From contig DASZRK010000075.1 of NCBI GenBank assembly GCA_035549195.1, positions 1 to 64,000 on the forward strand: 64,000 nucleotides of DNA, written 5' to 3'. Both the position numbers and the translations under genes were made by a program. The notes beneath the pieces were generated by a model. That model made no database searches and had not been told where the DNA came from. It was given only the letters and a program-made list of their open reading frames with translations. This document shows, piece by piece, positions 1 through 9,267 of the stretch (its first letter is position 1; each line of letters opens with the position of its first letter). This DNA comes from a bacterium. GTDB lineage: Bacteria > Oederibacteriota > Muellerivitia > Muellerivitales > Muellerivitaceae.

Positions 1-140
1 AGATGGTGATGCCCGGGGATAACATCACGATGGAGATCGAGTTGATCGTGCCGGTGGCGATGGAGAAGGAACTGCGTTTCGCCATCCGTGAGGGCGGCCA
101 CACCGTGGGCGCCGGCGTCGTCACCCAGATCATCGAGTAA
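1..140 (+). CDS. tuf: Elongation factor Tu, C-terminal fragment (5' end outside window)
   Basis: The frame beginning at base 3 encodes 45 residues ending in [22 protein letters not shown] and a TAA, which is the canonical end of domain 3 of EF-Tu, the GTPase that delivers aminoacyl-tRNA to the ribosome. Only the last ninth of the roughly 400-residue protein is present because the window starts inside the gene. It lies 19 bp before rpsJ, the common fus-tuf-rpsJ order, so it is probably cotranscribed with the S10 operon. Confidence 0.95.
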   Translation, partial: MVMPGDNITMEIELIVPVAMEKELRFAIREGGHTVGAGVVTQIIE

Positions 141-159
141 AGAAAGGGACGGTCCTAAA

Positions 160-477
160 ATGGCCACGGCCACGAGTCAAAAGATCCGGATCAAATTGAA
201 GGCCTACGACCACCGTTTGTTGGATCGGTCGACGGTCGAGATCATCGAAACGGTCCGCCGGACCGGCGCGGTGGTATTGGGGCCCGTGCCCCTTCCGACC
301 GAGATCAACCGTTACACCGTCCTGCGCAGTCCCCATGTGGACAAGAAGTCGCGTGAGCAATTCGAGATCCGGACGCACAAGCGCCTGGTGGACATCGTCA
401 ATCCGAACCAAAGGACCATCGATTCACTGATGAAACTGGACCTGCCGGCCGGCGTTGACGTCGAGATCAAACTGTAA
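160..477 (+). CDS. rpsJ: 30S ribosomal protein S10
   Basis: A 105-residue protein with the S10 signature [16 protein letters not shown] near the N terminus and [20 protein letters not shown] in the middle. S10 is in the 30S head and also pairs with NusB in antitermination. The ATG at 160 was chosen because the longer open frame (from 88) runs back through the tuf stop region, while homologues begin just before the [12 protein letters not shown] block. First gene of the S10 operon proper; 11 bp separate it from rplC. Confidence 0.96.
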   Translation: MATATSQKIRIKLKAYDHRLLDRSTVEIIETVRRTGAVVLGPVPLPTEINRYTVLRSPHVDKKSREQFEIRTHKRLVDIVNPNQRTIDSLMKLDLPAGVDVEIKL

Positions 478-488
478 GGGTGGATGAG

Positions 489-1127
489 ATGAGCGAGACC
501 GTGAAGACATTGATCGGCAAGAAGATCGGCCAGACCACCCTTTTTGAGGAAAGCGGCAAGGCCACCCACGTGACCGTGCTGGAGGTGGGTCCTTGTGTGG
601 TCATCCAAAAGAAGACCCAGGACAAAGAGGGGTATAACGCCCTTCAATTGGGGTTCGCTGAGAAGAAAGAAAAACACACGACGAAGTCGCTCCAAGGCCA
701 CTTCAAAAAGTCCGGGGCCACTCCGAAACGGGTGCTCAAGGAAGTGATCGTGACCGACGCAGCGCCCTTCCAGGTCGGCCAGACTTTGACGGTCGAGAAC
801 CTGAAGGAGACGGTCTGGGTGGATGTGACGGGCGTGACCAAAGGGAAGGGTTTTCAGGGTGTGGTTCGTCGCCACGGGTTCCGCGGTGGTCGTAATTCCC
901 ACGGCAGCATGTTCCATCGTGCGCCGGGTGGTATCGGCGCCTCTTCCGATCCTTCCCGTGTCTATCCCGGGAGCCGGATGCCGGGCCATATGGGGACCAC
1001 ACAGAACACGGTCTTGAACTTACGGGTCGTGAAGGTGGACTCGGACAACAATCTACTTTTCGTCAAGGGCGCGGTGCCCGGGGCCAACGGCGGGATCATT
1101 ACGGTCCGCCCAAGCGTAAAAAAATAA
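489..1127 (+). CDS. rplC: 50S ribosomal protein L3
   Basis: A 212-residue L3, one of the first proteins to bind 23S rRNA, lining the peptidyl-transferase region. The conserved loop [22 protein letters not shown] and the following [26 protein letters not shown] are present. An in-frame GTG at 480 is possible, but ATG 489 is preceded at good spacing by a purine-rich AAGGGTGG and matches homologue N termini ([10 protein letters not shown] close to the start). Followed after 12 bp by rplD. Confidence 0.95.
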   Translation: MSETVKTLIGKKIGQTTLFEESGKATHVTVLEVGPCVVIQKKTQDKEGYNALQLGFAEKKEKHTTKSLQGHFKKSGATPKRVLKEVIVTDAAPFQVGQTLTVENLKETVWVDVTGVTKGKGFQGVVRRHGFRGGRNSHGSMFHRAPGGIGASSDPSRVYPGSRMPGHMGTTQNTVLNLRVVKVDSDNNLLFVKGAVPGANGGIITVRPSVKK

Positions 1128-1139
1128 AGGTGATCAGGC

Positions 1140-1796
1140 ATGCCTAAAGCGAATCTTTACAATCCAGCGGGTCAATCCACCGGGCAGGTGGACCTTCCCG
1201 AGTCCCTTTTCGGGCTCAAGGTCCGTCCCCATCATTTGTGGAGGGGTGTAACCACCCACTTGGCCAACCAACGTTTGGGAACGGTCAAGACCAAGGCCAA
1301 GGGCGAGGTTTCCGGGGGCGGCAAGAAGCCCTTCAAACAGAAAGGGACCGGGAACGCCCGCCAAGGGTCCATCCGGGCCGTTCAATTCGTGGGTGGCGGC
1401 ATCGCCCATGGGCCGAAGCCCCGTGATTATTCCAAGGCGCTCCCTAAGAAGATGCGCCGCCAAGCCTTGGCCGAATCCCTTTCCGACAAGGCCCAACAAG
1501 GCAACCTTTTGGTCATTGAGAGCTTGAAGTTCGATGGTCCCAAGACCAAGCAGGCGGCCCTGATGCTCAAAGGCTTGGGTGTCACCGGCAAGAAATGCCT
1601 GGTGGTCACCGACCAATCCAACGAGAACACGTCCAAGAGCTTCCGTAATCTCCGCGGGGCGACCCTTTTGTCCCGAGAGAACCTGAACACCTATGAGGTG
1701 GTCAGCCACGAGGTGGTCGTTTTGACCCAGGGCACCCTGAAGAAGCTCACCGAGTCCCTTACGACCGCCGCGTCGGGCAAGGAGAAGGTGTCATGA
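1140..1796 (+). CDS. rplD: 50S ribosomal protein L4
   Basis: A 218-residue L4/L1e family protein. The basic loop that reaches the exit tunnel is recognisable (GGGKKPFKQKGTGNARQGS). In enterobacteria L4 also represses the S10 operon; no equivalent leader can be judged here because the operon start is upstream of the window. The last four bases overlap the rplW start (ATGA), implying translational coupling. Confidence 0.95.
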   Translation: MPKANLYNPAGQSTGQVDLPESLFGLKVRPHHLWRGVTTHLANQRLGTVKTKAKGEVSGGGKKPFKQKGTGNARQGSIRAVQFVGGGIAHGPKPRDYSKALPKKMRRQALAESLSDKAQQGNLLVIESLKFDGPKTKQAALMLKGLGVTGKKCLVVTDQSNENTSKSFRNLRGATLLSRENLNTYEVVSHEVVVLTQGTLKKLTESLTTAASGKEKVS

Positions 1797-2089
1797 AGAA
1801 GATCCAAGAGGTCATCATCCGCCCCTTGATCACGGAGCGCAGCACCCAGTTGCGCGAAAAGGGAAAGTATTCCTTCCAGGTCCATCCGAACGCGACCAAG
1901 CAGGAGATCCGTAATGCGGTCGAATCGATCTTCAAGAAAGATAAGGTCGAGGTCTTGAAGGTGAACACGACCAAAGTTCCGGCCAAGCTCCGCCGTTTCG
2001 GCCGCTCCCAGTCCAAGGCCTATCGCTGGAAGAAGGCGATCGTCACCCTCAAGCCCGGCCAAAAGCTGGAACTCATGGAAGGGGCATAA
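1793..2089 (+). CDS. rplW: 50S ribosomal protein L23
   Basis: A 98-residue L23 with the typical N-terminal VIIRPLITERSTQLREKGKY and a basic central segment. L23 sits at the tunnel exit and is the docking point for trigger factor and SRP. The ATG overlaps the rplD stop; rplB follows after only 3 bp. Confidence 0.95.
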   Translation: MKKIQEVIIRPLITERSTQLREKGKYSFQVHPNATKQEIRNAVESIFKKDKVEVLKVNTTKVPAKLRRFGRSQSKAYRWKKAIVTLKPGQKLELMEGA

Positions 2090-2092
2090 CCC

Positions 2093-2917
2093 ATGGCCAT
2101 CAAAGCCTACAAACCAACCTCCGCTGGCCGCCGCGGCATGACGGCCATCGTGGACAAGGACCTGACAAAAAAGGCCCCGGAAAAGTCCCTGATGGAACCC
2201 CTCAAGTCCACGGGCGGGCGCAATATGTATGGTCGTATCACTTCGCGCCACCGCGGCGCCGGGCATAAGCGCCAATACCGTGTCATCGATTTTGGCCGGG
2301 GGAAGGACGGCATGACCGCCAAGGTCGTCTCCCTCGAATACGATCCGAACCGCACCTCTCGCATTGCTCTCATCCAGTTCCTGGACGGAGAAAAGAAGTA
2401 CATCCTGGCTCCTGAGGGCTTAAAAGTGGGCGACCAGGTCATCTCCGGGCAGGGCGCCGATGTGAAACCCGGCCACGCCATGAAATTGAAGGATGTCCCC
2501 CTCGGTACCATGTTGCACAACATCGAGCTTCGTCCCGGCAAAGGCGGGCAGTTGGTCCGGTCCGCCGGGTCCGTCGCCCAGTTGATGGCCCGGGAAGGGG
2601 ACTATGCGACCATCAAGCTGCCCTCGGGTGAGATGCGGAAGGTCCATGTGGAATGCATGGCCTCCGTTGGACAGGTCGGGAACCTGGATCACATCAACGT
2701 CAGCATCGGCAAGGCCGGCCGCATGCGTTGGATGGGGGAAAGGCCCCAATCCCGCGGTGTGGTGACCCGTCCAGGCGACGGCCATCCGATGGGCGGTGGC
2801 GAAGGGAAAACCTCCGGTGGCCGCCATCCGACCACGCCTTGGGGCAAGCCGACCAAGGGTTACAAGACCCGTAAGAACAAGTTCACCGAGAAATACATCG
2901 TCACACGCCGTAAATAA
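2093..2917 (+). CDS. rplB: 50S ribosomal protein L2
   Basis: A 274-residue L2 of normal length. Visible signatures are [17 protein letters not shown] in the N-terminal half and the C-terminal [19 protein letters not shown], which contains the conserved histidine region near the peptidyl-transferase centre. Essential for subunit association. Continuous with rplW and rpsS in one operon. Confidence 0.97.
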   Translation: MAIKAYKPTSAGRRGMTAIVDKDLTKKAPEKSLMEPLKSTGGRNMYGRITSRHRGAGHKRQYRVIDFGRGKDGMTAKVVSLEYDPNRTSRIALIQFLDGEKKYILAPEGLKVGDQVISGQGADVKPGHAMKLKDVPLGTMLHNIELRPGKGGQLVRSAGSVAQLMAREGDYATIKLPSGEMRKVHVECMASVGQVGNLDHINVSIGKAGRMRWMGERPQSRGVVTRPGDGHPMGGGEGKTSGGRHPTTPWGKPTKGYKTRKNKFTEKYIVTRRK

Positions 2918-2931
2918 CCAAAGAGGTCGCC

Positions 2932-3219
2932 ATGAGCCGATCGATGAAAAAAGGTCCCTACCTGGACCAAAAGCTGATGAAGTTGATCCAGAAGATGAAC
3001 CGCGCCAGTGACAAGAAGGTCATCAAGACCTATGTCCGTCGCTGCACGGTCCATCCGGAGATGGTGGGGCATACCTTCGCCATCCATAACGGGAAGAAAT
3101 TCATCCCCGTCTTCATCACGGAGAACATGGTCGGTCACAAGCTGGGCGAGTTCGCCCCCACCCGCACTTTCAAGGCCCACGGGGCCGTGAAGACGGAAAA
3201 AGCCTCGGCCCTGAAATAG
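2932..3219 (+). CDS. rpsS: 30S ribosomal protein S19
   Basis: A 95-residue S19 starting [19 protein letters not shown], with the conserved [32 protein letters not shown] block. It sits in the 30S head, contacts S13 and helps place the A-site tRNA. Spaced 14 bp from rplB and 19 bp from rplV. Confidence 0.97.
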   Translation: MSRSMKKGPYLDQKLMKLIQKMNRASDKKVIKTYVRRCTVHPEMVGHTFAIHNGKKFIPVFITENMVGHKLGEFAPTRTFKAHGAVKTEKASALK

Positions 3220-3238
3220 GCGAAAAAAGGAAACGGAC

Positions 3239-3589
3239 ATGCAAGCACAAGCGATCTCCCGATTTACCAGCGTGACGCCCCGCAAGGCCCGTCAGGTCGT
3301 GGAGTTGATCAAGAAGAAGAACGTTGGGGAGGCCTTGAACATCCTTGCCTTCACCAAGAAGCGGGCGGCCGGTGTCCTGGCGAAGGTGGTCAAGGCGGCG
3401 GTCTCCAATGCCGGTCAGAACGGCCGGGTCGACGTGGACAAATGGGTCATCAAATCCATCCAGGTGGATGGTGGCCCTATGAAGCGCAATACGCGCCGTT
3501 TCATCCCCCGGGCCATGGGCCGGGCCAGCTTGATCCATAAGCGGACCAGCCACATCCGGGTGATCGTGACGGACGAGACAAAGAACTAG
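3239..3589 (+). CDS. rplV: 50S ribosomal protein L22
   Basis: A 116-residue L22 with the conserved SPRKAR-like motif (here TPRKARQVVELIK) and the C-terminal PRAMGRASLIHKRTSHIRV hairpin that lines the exit tunnel at the macrolide site. Standard position between rpsS and rpsC. Confidence 0.96.
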   Translation: MQAQAISRFTSVTPRKARQVVELIKKKNVGEALNILAFTKKRAAGVLAKVVKAAVSNAGQNGRVDVDKWVIKSIQVDGGPMKRNTRRFIPRAMGRASLIHKRTSHIRVIVTDETKN

Positions 3590-3609
3590 CCAGGGCTAGG
3601 GAGGGACTT

Positions 3610-4338
3610 TTGGGACAAAAAATCAATCCGACGGGTTTACGCGTCGGCATCATCCGGGACTGGGATTCCTTGTGGTTCAACGCGAAGCATAAGATTTATA
3701 CCCAGACCCTGCTCGAGGATATCGAGATCCGCAAGTTCGTGAAACTGCGCTTAAAACACGCCGGTATCGCCCGGGTGGTCCTGAAGCGCAAAGGGGAAGT
3801 GGTCGAGGTCGACATTTTCGCTTCCCGTCCCGGTATTGTCATCGGCAAGAAGGGGTCCGAGGTCGACAAGCTGAAGGAAGAGCTCCAACGCTTCTCGAAA
3901 AAAGAGGTGCGGATCAATATCAACGAGGAGAAGCATCCCGAGACCAATGCCCAATTGATCTCCGAGGGTGTGTGTGGACAGTTGGAAAAACGGGTCGCTT
4001 TCCGCCGCGCGATGAAAAAGGCCATCCAAGCCGCCCTGGACGGCGGGGCCAAGGGGATCAAGATCATGTGCTCCGGCCGTTTGGCCGGCTCCGAGATCGC
4101 CCGAACCGAATGGTACCGTGAAGGCCGGGTGCCCCTGCATACCCTCCGGGCCGATATCGACTTCGGTTTCTCCGAAGCGAGCACCACCTATGGCAAGATC
4201 GGCGTGAAGTGCTGGGTGTTCAAGAAAGAGATCTTCGGATCGAAGGATAAACAAGAAGAAGTGGTCCCGGCCAAGGCCAAGCCCCAGGCCCGGGAAAGAC
4301 GCGGTCCCGAGAGCCGGCCCGCGCCGACCAAGGCTTGA
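3610..4338 (+). CDS. rpsC: 30S ribosomal protein S3
   Basis: A 242-residue S3 starting from TTG (reads GQKINPTGLRVGIIRDWDS), with the KH-type RNA-binding core (GIVIGKKGSEVDKLKEEL) and the C-terminal domain (GAKGIKIMCSGRLAGSEIAR). It forms part of the mRNA entry channel. About 30 residues at the C terminus (from KQEEVVPAKAKP) form a charged, Pro/Arg-rich tail after the conserved fold. The unusual TTG is supported by the invariant GQK that follows it. Confidence 0.95.
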   Translation: MGQKINPTGLRVGIIRDWDSLWFNAKHKIYTQTLLEDIEIRKFVKLRLKHAGIARVVLKRKGEVVEVDIFASRPGIVIGKKGSEVDKLKEELQRFSKKEVRININEEKHPETNAQLISEGVCGQLEKRVAFRRAMKKAIQAALDGGAKGIKIMCSGRLAGSEIARTEWYREGRVPLHTLRADIDFGFSEASTTYGKIGVKCWVFKKEIFGSKDKQEEVVPAKAKPQARERRGPESRPAPTKA

Positions 4339-4351
4339 TTAAGGAAAGACC

Positions 4352-4777
4352 ATGTTAATGCCCAAACGTGTGAAATACCGCAAGACGATGAAAGGCCGGA
4401 TGCGAGGCCAGACGAAGAACGGCGCCGAGATGGCTTTCGGCGAGTTCGGCTTGAAATCGATGGATGCTTCTTATGTCACCGATCGCCAGATCGAAGCCGC
4501 CCGTGTGGCCATCAACCGCCACATGAAGCGTGTCGGTAAACTTTGGGTCCGGATATTCCCGGACAAGCCGATCACCCGTAAGCCTGCCGAAGTCCGTATG
4601 GGCGGTGGGAAAGGCGCTCCGGATCATTGGGCCGCGGTCGTCAAGCCGGGTCGTATCCTTTTTGAGCTGAGCGGTTGCCCTGAGAAAGTGGCCCAAGAGG
4701 CTTTTGAATTGGCGGCCCATAAATTGCCGGTGAAGACGCGTTATATTTCCCGCTCCCAGTCCGGAGGTGTGGCATGA
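4352..4777 (+). CDS. rplP: 50S ribosomal protein L16
   Basis: A 141-residue L16/L10e beginning [19 protein letters not shown], with the conserved basic loop and [22 protein letters not shown]. It binds near the A-site tRNA elbow. AAGGAAAG lies upstream of the chosen ATG. Overlaps rpmC by four bases. Confidence 0.96.
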   Translation: MLMPKRVKYRKTMKGRMRGQTKNGAEMAFGEFGLKSMDASYVTDRQIEAARVAINRHMKRVGKLWVRIFPDKPITRKPAEVRMGGGKGAPDHWAAVVKPGRILFELSGCPEKVAQEAFELAAHKLPVKTRYISRSQSGGVA

Positions 4778-4977
4778 AATCGAAAGAGATCAGGGACCTC
4801 AACTTGGATCAGATCAAGAGCCAATTGATCTCCAAGGAAGAGGAACTTTTCAATTTGAAGATCCAGCTGGCCACGAAACAGCTGGAGAACCCGATGAAGA
4901 TCCGGGAGGCCCGCCGCCATGTGGCGCGGCTCAAGACGATCCTTCGTGAAAAAGAAAAAGACAGCAAGGCTTCGTGA
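4774..4977 (+). CDS. rpmC: 50S ribosomal protein L29
   Basis: A 67-residue L29, two antiparallel helices near the tunnel exit. The family pattern is visible: [40 protein letters not shown] followed by [10 protein letters not shown]. Start codon overlaps the rplP stop (ATGA). Confidence 0.95.
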   Translation: MKSKEIRDLNLDQIKSQLISKEEELFNLKIQLATKQLENPMKIREARRHVARLKTILREKEKDSKAS

Positions 4978-4987
4978 GGAGATATCC

Positions 4988-5275
4988 ATGACGTCGCAAG
5001 AACAACGGCCAAAAGCCAGGATGAAGACGGCGGTAGTGCTGAGCCGCAAGATGGACAAGACCGCGGTGGTCTCCATTGAGCGTCTCGTGAAACATCCGCT
5101 CTACCAAAAATTGGTGCGTCGCAGCAGCCGCTTCAAGGTCCACGACCCCAAGAATGAGACCAAGAAGGGCGATGTGGTCTTGGTGGCCGAGACCCGTCCC
5201 ATCAGTGCGGACAAGCATTGGCGTTTAGTGAAGATCCTTAAGAAGGCCGTCCAGGTCGAGGAGGCCAAGGTATGA
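4988..5275 (+). CDS. rpsQ: 30S ribosomal protein S17
   Basis: A 95-residue OB-fold S17 that binds the 5' domain of 16S rRNA. Conserved blocks: [26 protein letters not shown] and [25 protein letters not shown] 4988 is preceded by GAGGAGATAT; the longer frame upstream is read-through of rpmC sequence. The last bases overlap the rplN start. Confidence 0.95.
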   Translation: MTSQEQRPKARMKTAVVLSRKMDKTAVVSIERLVKHPLYQKLVRRSSRFKVHDPKNETKKGDVVLVAETRPISADKHWRLVKILKKAVQVEEAKV

Positions 5276-5640
5276 TCATGCCTCAGACGGTCTTGAACGT
5301 CGCCGACAACAGTGGCGCCACCAAGATCATGTGCATCCACGTGTTGGGCGGGACCCGCCGTCGTTACGCCGCTATCGGCGATATCATCGTGGCCGCCGTC
5401 AAGGAAGCCATCCCGGGAGCGGGTGTCAAAAAGAGCGAGGTCGTTCGGGCCGTCATCGTCCGCCAACGCCGTGTGTTCTCGCGGCCGGATGGGTCCAACA
5501 TCCGTTTCGACGAGAATGCGGCCGTGATCATCAATGACCAAATGAACCCCCGGGGAACGCGCATCTTCGGGCCCGTGACCCGCGAACTGCGCGAGAAGAA
5601 TTTCATGAAGATCATTTCCCTGGCCCCGGAGGTCCTGTAA
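5272..5640 (+). CDS. rplN: 50S ribosomal protein L14
   Basis: A 122-residue L14, exactly the usual length, with [18 protein letters not shown] at the start and the [14 protein letters not shown] segment. It forms an intersubunit bridge and is the binding site of RsfS. ATG 5272 overlaps the rpsQ stop. Confidence 0.97.
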   Translation: MIMPQTVLNVADNSGATKIMCIHVLGGTRRRYAAIGDIIVAAVKEAIPGAGVKKSEVVRAVIVRQRRVFSRPDGSNIRFDENAAVIINDQMNPRGTRIFGPVTRELREKNFMKIISLAPEVL

Positions 5641-5643
5641 ACC

Positions 5644-5964
5644 ATGCATGTTCATCGTGAGGATACGGTCCTGATCCTGACCGGGAAGGACCGTGGAAAG
5701 AAGGGAAGGGTCATCCGGCTCTTCACCAAGACGGAGAAGGCCTTGGTCGAGAAGATCAATATGGTCAAACGCCATACCCGGCCCACCCAGCAGATGCCCC
5801 AAGGGGGAATACTCGAGAAAGAAGCCCCGGTGGCCATCTCGAACCTTCAGGTCGTTTGTGGAAAGTGCCAAAAACCGACCCGTGTCGCGCACAAGGTCCT
5901 CGCCAACGGCCAGAAGGTCCGCGCCTGCAAGAAGTGCGGCGAAATCATGGATAAGGAAAAGTAA
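5644..5964 (+). CDS. rplX: 50S ribosomal protein L24 with zinc-ribbon C terminus
   Basis: A 106-residue L24 assembly initiator: the KOW segment is [18 protein letters not shown]. The C-terminal third contains CGKC and CKKC pairs ([13 protein letters not shown] then CKKCGEIMD), a zinc-ribbon form known in many bacteria but absent from the E. coli protein. rplE begins 2 bp after the stop. Confidence 0.96.
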   Translation: MHVHREDTVLILTGKDRGKKGRVIRLFTKTEKALVEKINMVKRHTRPTQQMPQGGILEKEAPVAISNLQVVCGKCQKPTRVAHKVLANGQKVRACKKCGEIMDKEK

Positions 5965-5965
5965 G

Positions 5966-6520
5966 ATGCCGACCACTACCATCCTGAAGGATCGCTATAA
6001 GAGCGAGATCGTTCCGGCCCTCATGAAGAAATTCGAGATCAAGAACGTCATGCAGGTGCCCAAGGTCGAGAAGATCGTCATCAACGTCTGCGTTGGCAAG
6101 GCGGCTTCCGAGAACAACATCAAGTTGTTGGACATGGCGGTCGATGAGCTGGCTTTGATCAGCGGTCAAAAGCCGGCCGTGACCCGTTCCAAGAAGGCCA
6201 TCTCCAATTTCAAGCTCCGGGCCAACCAGCCCTTGGGCGCCAAAGTGACGTTGCGAGGGGACCGGATGTACCAATTCATGGAACGCCTTTTCATGGTCTC
6301 CTTTCCCCGGATCCGCGATTTCCGCGGGGTTCCGACCCGTTCTTTTGATGGGCGCGGGAATTACACCCTGGGGTTGAAAGAGCAGATCATTTTTCCGGAG
6401 ATCAATTTCGACAGTGTCCAGTCCATCCACGGCATGGACATCACTTTCGCGACCAATTCGAAGAACGATGAGCAGGCCAAGGAGCTTTTGAAGCTTCTGG
6501 GCATGCCCTTTAGGAACTAG
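5966..6520 (+). CDS. rplE: 50S ribosomal protein L5
   Basis: A 184-residue L5 that binds 5S rRNA and contacts P-site tRNA. Conserved regions: [35 protein letters not shown] and [10 protein letters not shown]. The true start is ATG 5966; the open frame extends much further upstream only because it reads rplX sequence out of frame. Confidence 0.96.
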   Translation: MPTTTILKDRYKSEIVPALMKKFEIKNVMQVPKVEKIVINVCVGKAASENNIKLLDMAVDELALISGQKPAVTRSKKAISNFKLRANQPLGAKVTLRGDRMYQFMERLFMVSFPRIRDFRGVPTRSFDGRGNYTLGLKEQIIFPEINFDSVQSIHGMDITFATNSKNDEQAKELLKLLGMPFRN

Positions 6521-6528
6521 GAGAGCCC

Positions 6529-6714
6529 ATGGCGAAAAAATGCCTCATCAACAAGCAGAAAGAAAAGCCCAAGTTCAAGGTCCGGGCCTATAACCGCTGC
6601 AATCTCTGCGGGAGGCCCCGAGCTTTCCTGAGACGTTTTGGGATGTGCCGTATCTGCTTCCGTAAATTGGCCGGTGAGGGAAAGATCCCCGGCGTCGTTA
6701 AAGCCAGCTGGTAA
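6529..6714 (+). CDS. rpsZ: 30S ribosomal protein S14, zinc-binding type Z
   Basis: A 61-residue short S14 with the four-cysteine zinc knuckle ([20 protein letters not shown]). This is the Zn-dependent form, as opposed to the roughly 100-residue zinc-free form. Preceded by GGAGAGCCC. Located between rplE and rpsH as usual. Confidence 0.97.
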   Translation: MAKKCLINKQKEKPKFKVRAYNRCNLCGRPRAFLRRFGMCRICFRKLAGEGKIPGVVKASW

Positions 6715-6733
6715 GGTTAAGGAGCCAAAATCC

Positions 6734-7135
6734 ATGTCAATGACGGATCCCATCGCCGATATGCTGACCCGTGTTCGCAATGCGAACCAGACCTACAAGG
6801 AAAAGGTGGACGTTCCTTTTTCCAAGTTGAAGCTGGAGATCGCCCGCATCCTTTCCGAGGAAGGGTTCATCAAGAATTACAAGGTCGTCGAGGAAAAGGC
6901 CAAGCCCTCGGTGATCCGTATCTCCATGAAATACGGGGAGAAAAAGGAAAAGGTCATCACCAACATCTCCCGGGTCAGCCGTTCAGGACGCCGTGTCTAT
7001 TCAGGCAAGGCCCATATCCCCAAGGTCATCGGCGGGTTGGGGATCGCTATTCTTTCAACCTCGAAGGGGATCTTGACCGACCAGCAGGCCCGTCAACAGG
7101 GCGTGGGCGGTGAAGTCCTTTGTTACGTTCATTAA
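6734..7135 (+). CDS. rpsH: 30S ribosomal protein S8
   Basis: A 133-residue S8, a primary 16S binder and in E. coli the spc operon repressor. It begins [17 protein letters not shown] and ends with the conserved [25 protein letters not shown]. The ATG at 6734 matches the homologue start; a frame extending back to 6638 is the shadow of rpsZ. Confidence 0.96.
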   Translation: MSMTDPIADMLTRVRNANQTYKEKVDVPFSKLKLEIARILSEEGFIKNYKVVEEKAKPSVIRISMKYGEKKEKVITNISRVSRSGRRVYSGKAHIPKVIGGLGIAILSTSKGILTDQQARQQGVGGEVLCYVH

Positions 7136-7163
7136 AAGCTAAAGCGAAGATAGGGGAATTTTC

Positions 7164-7733
7164 ATGGCACGAATCGCCAAAAAGCCGATAACACTGCCCA
7201 ATGGGGCGAAGATCAAGGTCGATGGGGCCCATGTTACGGTCGAGGGACCCAAGGGCTCCTTGAGCATGGACTTAATGCCGGGAGTGAAGGTCGACCTGCA
7301 AGATAAGAACCTGACGGTCTCGACGGTCGAGGCCTCGAAAAGCGATGCGAAAGCCCTGAACGCCAGCCATGGTTTGATCCATGCCCTCATCAAGAACATG
7401 CTCTTGGGCGTCACCACCGGGTTCGAGAAGAAGTTGGAGATCCAAGGTGTCGGTTACCGCGCCCAGATCGAAAAGGGGAAGCTCAGTATGTCCTTGGGGT
7501 TCAGCCATCCGGTGGTCATGGAACTTCCGAAGGGGATCACGGTGGACATCGAAAAACAAACCCTCCTGACGGTCAAGGGGACCGACAAGTACCTGGTGGG
7601 TGAGATCGCTTCCAAGATCCGCCGGGTCAAGCCCCCGGAGGTCTACAAGGGGACCGGGATCCGTTATTTGGGCGAATATGTACGCAAGAAGGTCGGGAAG
7701 ACCGGCGCGACCGGTAAAGCCGGCGGTAAATAA
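7164..7733 (+). CDS. rplF: 50S ribosomal protein L6
   Basis: A 189-residue L6 made of two repeated alpha/beta folds. Landmarks: ARIAKKPITLPNGAKI at the start and PEVYKGTGIRYLGEYVRKKVGK near the end. It sits near the sarcin-ricin loop. The last ~10 residues form a Gly/Lys tail. Spaced 28 bp from rpsH and 21 bp from rplR. Confidence 0.96.
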   Translation: MARIAKKPITLPNGAKIKVDGAHVTVEGPKGSLSMDLMPGVKVDLQDKNLTVSTVEASKSDAKALNASHGLIHALIKNMLLGVTTGFEKKLEIQGVGYRAQIEKGKLSMSLGFSHPVVMELPKGITVDIEKQTLLTVKGTDKYLVGEIASKIRRVKPPEVYKGTGIRYLGEYVRKKVGKTGATGKAGGK

Positions 7734-7754
7734 GATAAATTCGAGGAGTTCGTC

Positions 7755-8120
7755 ATGGCTTTGGAACAGCAGAACATCAAAAGGCTCCGTCGGCATACCC
7801 GGATCCGTAAGAAGGTCCAAGGGACCACGGAGAGGCCGCGTTTGGTCGTTCACCGTGGCGCCAAGAACATCTCGGCCCAATTGATCGACGATACCAAGGG
7901 AGTGACCTTGGTATCGGCGGCAAGCTTCGACCAGAACCTCCGCAGCAAGGTGAAATACGGAGGGAACATGGAGGCCGCCAAGGCCGTGGGCGAACAGATC
8001 GCCAAATTGGCGAAGGAAAAGTCGGTCACCAAAGTTGTTTTTGACAGGGGAGGCTTTCCCTTCCACGGCCGGGTCAAGGCCTTGGCGGAAGCGGCCCGTC
8101 AAAACGGACTCCAATATTAA
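7755..8120 (+). CDS. rplR: 50S ribosomal protein L18
   Basis: A 121-residue L18, a 5S rRNA binder, with [20 protein letters not shown] and the C-terminal [24 protein letters not shown] typical of the family. GAGGAGTTCGTC precedes the ATG. Confidence 0.96.
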   Translation: MALEQQNIKRLRRHTRIRKKVQGTTERPRLVVHRGAKNISAQLIDDTKGVTLVSAASFDQNLRSKVKYGGNMEAAKAVGEQIAKLAKEKSVTKVVFDRGGFPFHGRVKALAEAARQNGLQY

Positions 8121-8134
8121 GGATAAGGAAGACC

Positions 8135-8647
8135 ATGGCCCGAATTGACGCATCTAAACTCGATTTGAAGGAAAAGGTCGTTCAGATCAACCGTGTGGCC
8201 AAGGTGGTCAAAGGTGGTCGGCGCTTCAGCTTCGCCGTCCTGGTGGTGATCGGGGACGGGCATGGACACGTGGGGGTCGGCACGGGGAAGGCGAGCGAAG
8301 TCCCGGATGGCATCCGCAAGGCCGTGGACGACGCGAAAAAGAACCTGATCGTGGTGCCCTTGAAGGAAAACACCCTTTTCCATGAAGTGGTGGGCGTTTT
8401 CAAGGCCTCGCGCGTGATGCTCCGTCCGGCGGCGCCCGGGACCGGGATCAAGGCCGGTGGCGGCGTGCGTGCGGTTTGCGAATTGGCTGGGATCCACGAC
8501 ATCCTCACCAAGTCCATCCGATCGGACAATACCTTTAACGTGGTCCAAGCGACTTTGCAGGGATTGCGGTCGGTCCGTTCTCCTGAAGTGGTCGCGGCCT
8601 TGCGCGGCAAGACCTTGGAAGCCTTGTCGGGAGCGCAAAAATCATGA
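8135..8647 (+). CDS. rpsE: 30S ribosomal protein S5
   Basis: A 170-residue S5, which affects fidelity and mRNA unwinding. The N-terminal double-stranded RNA-binding-like motif is present ([18 protein letters not shown]) and so is [20 protein letters not shown]. The final four bases overlap the rpmD start. Confidence 0.96.
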   Translation: MARIDASKLDLKEKVVQINRVAKVVKGGRRFSFAVLVVIGDGHGHVGVGTGKASEVPDGIRKAVDDAKKNLIVVPLKENTLFHEVVGVFKASRVMLRPAAPGTGIKAGGGVRAVCELAGIHDILTKSIRSDNTFNVVQATLQGLRSVRSPEVVAALRGKTLEALSGAQKS

Positions 8648-8820
8648 GTGAACTCAAGATCCAGTTGGTCAAAAGCTTGAATGGACGCCTGCCGAAGCAT
8701 GTCAAGATCGCCGAGGCCTTGGGCTTGAAGAAGATCCGTCAAACGGTGGTCAAACCTGATACTCCGGTCATCCGGGGAATGGTCCAAAAGATCGACTATC
8801 TTGTCGAAATCAAAAAATAA
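8644..8820 (+). CDS. rpmD: 50S ribosomal protein L30
   Basis: A short 58-codon gene read directly from the sequence: it begins [20 protein letters not shown], continues with [20 protein letters not shown] and ends [14 protein letters not shown]. This is a textbook L30, in its normal place between rpsE and rplO. The start overlaps the rpsE stop (ATGA). Confidence 0.95.
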   Translation: MSELKIQLVKSLNGRLPKHVKIAEALGLKKIRQTVVKPDTPVIRGMVQKIDYLVEIKK

Positions 8821-8829
8821 GGGTCTGAA

Positions 8830-9267
8830 ATGAAAATCTCTGAATTAAAACCTGCCCGCGGCTCGGTCAAACGCCGCAAGATCGTCGGAAAGGGGCCCGG
8901 TTCGGGTCATGGAAAGACCGCGACCCGCGGCAACAAAGGCCAGAATTCGCGCACCGGCGGTGGTGTTCGCTTGGGGTTCGAGGGCGGCCAAACCCCGATC
9001 TATCGTCGGCTCCCGATCCGGGGTTTCAAGAGCCTCGATAAAAAGGTTTTCGATGTCGTCAATCTGGATCAGCTTTCAACTTTCCCCAAGGGCACCACGG
9101 TGACGCCGGCCGAGATGAAGGGTAAGGGGTTCATTGGCAACCTCCAGGCCGTTAAGGTCCTGGGTGGGGGAGAGATCAAGGTTGCTTTGACGGTGAAGGC
9201 CCAGGCCTTCAGCGCTTCGGCCATTGAAAAGATCAAAGCCGCGGGCGGAACAACGGAGGTCTTGTAA
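8830..9267 (+). CDS. rplO: 50S ribosomal protein L15
   Basis: A 145-residue L15 with the Gly/Lys/Arg-rich N-terminal tail ([19 protein letters not shown]) that threads into 23S rRNA and the conserved [17 protein letters not shown]. Its 3' end carries GGAGGT, a good ribosome-binding site for secY immediately downstream. Confidence 0.96.
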   Translation: MKISELKPARGSVKRRKIVGKGPGSGHGKTATRGNKGQNSRTGGGVRLGFEGGQTPIYRRLPIRGFKSLDKKVFDVVNLDQLSTFPKGTTVTPAEMKGKGFIGNLQAVKVLGGGEIKVALTVKAQAFSASAIEKIKAAGGTTEVL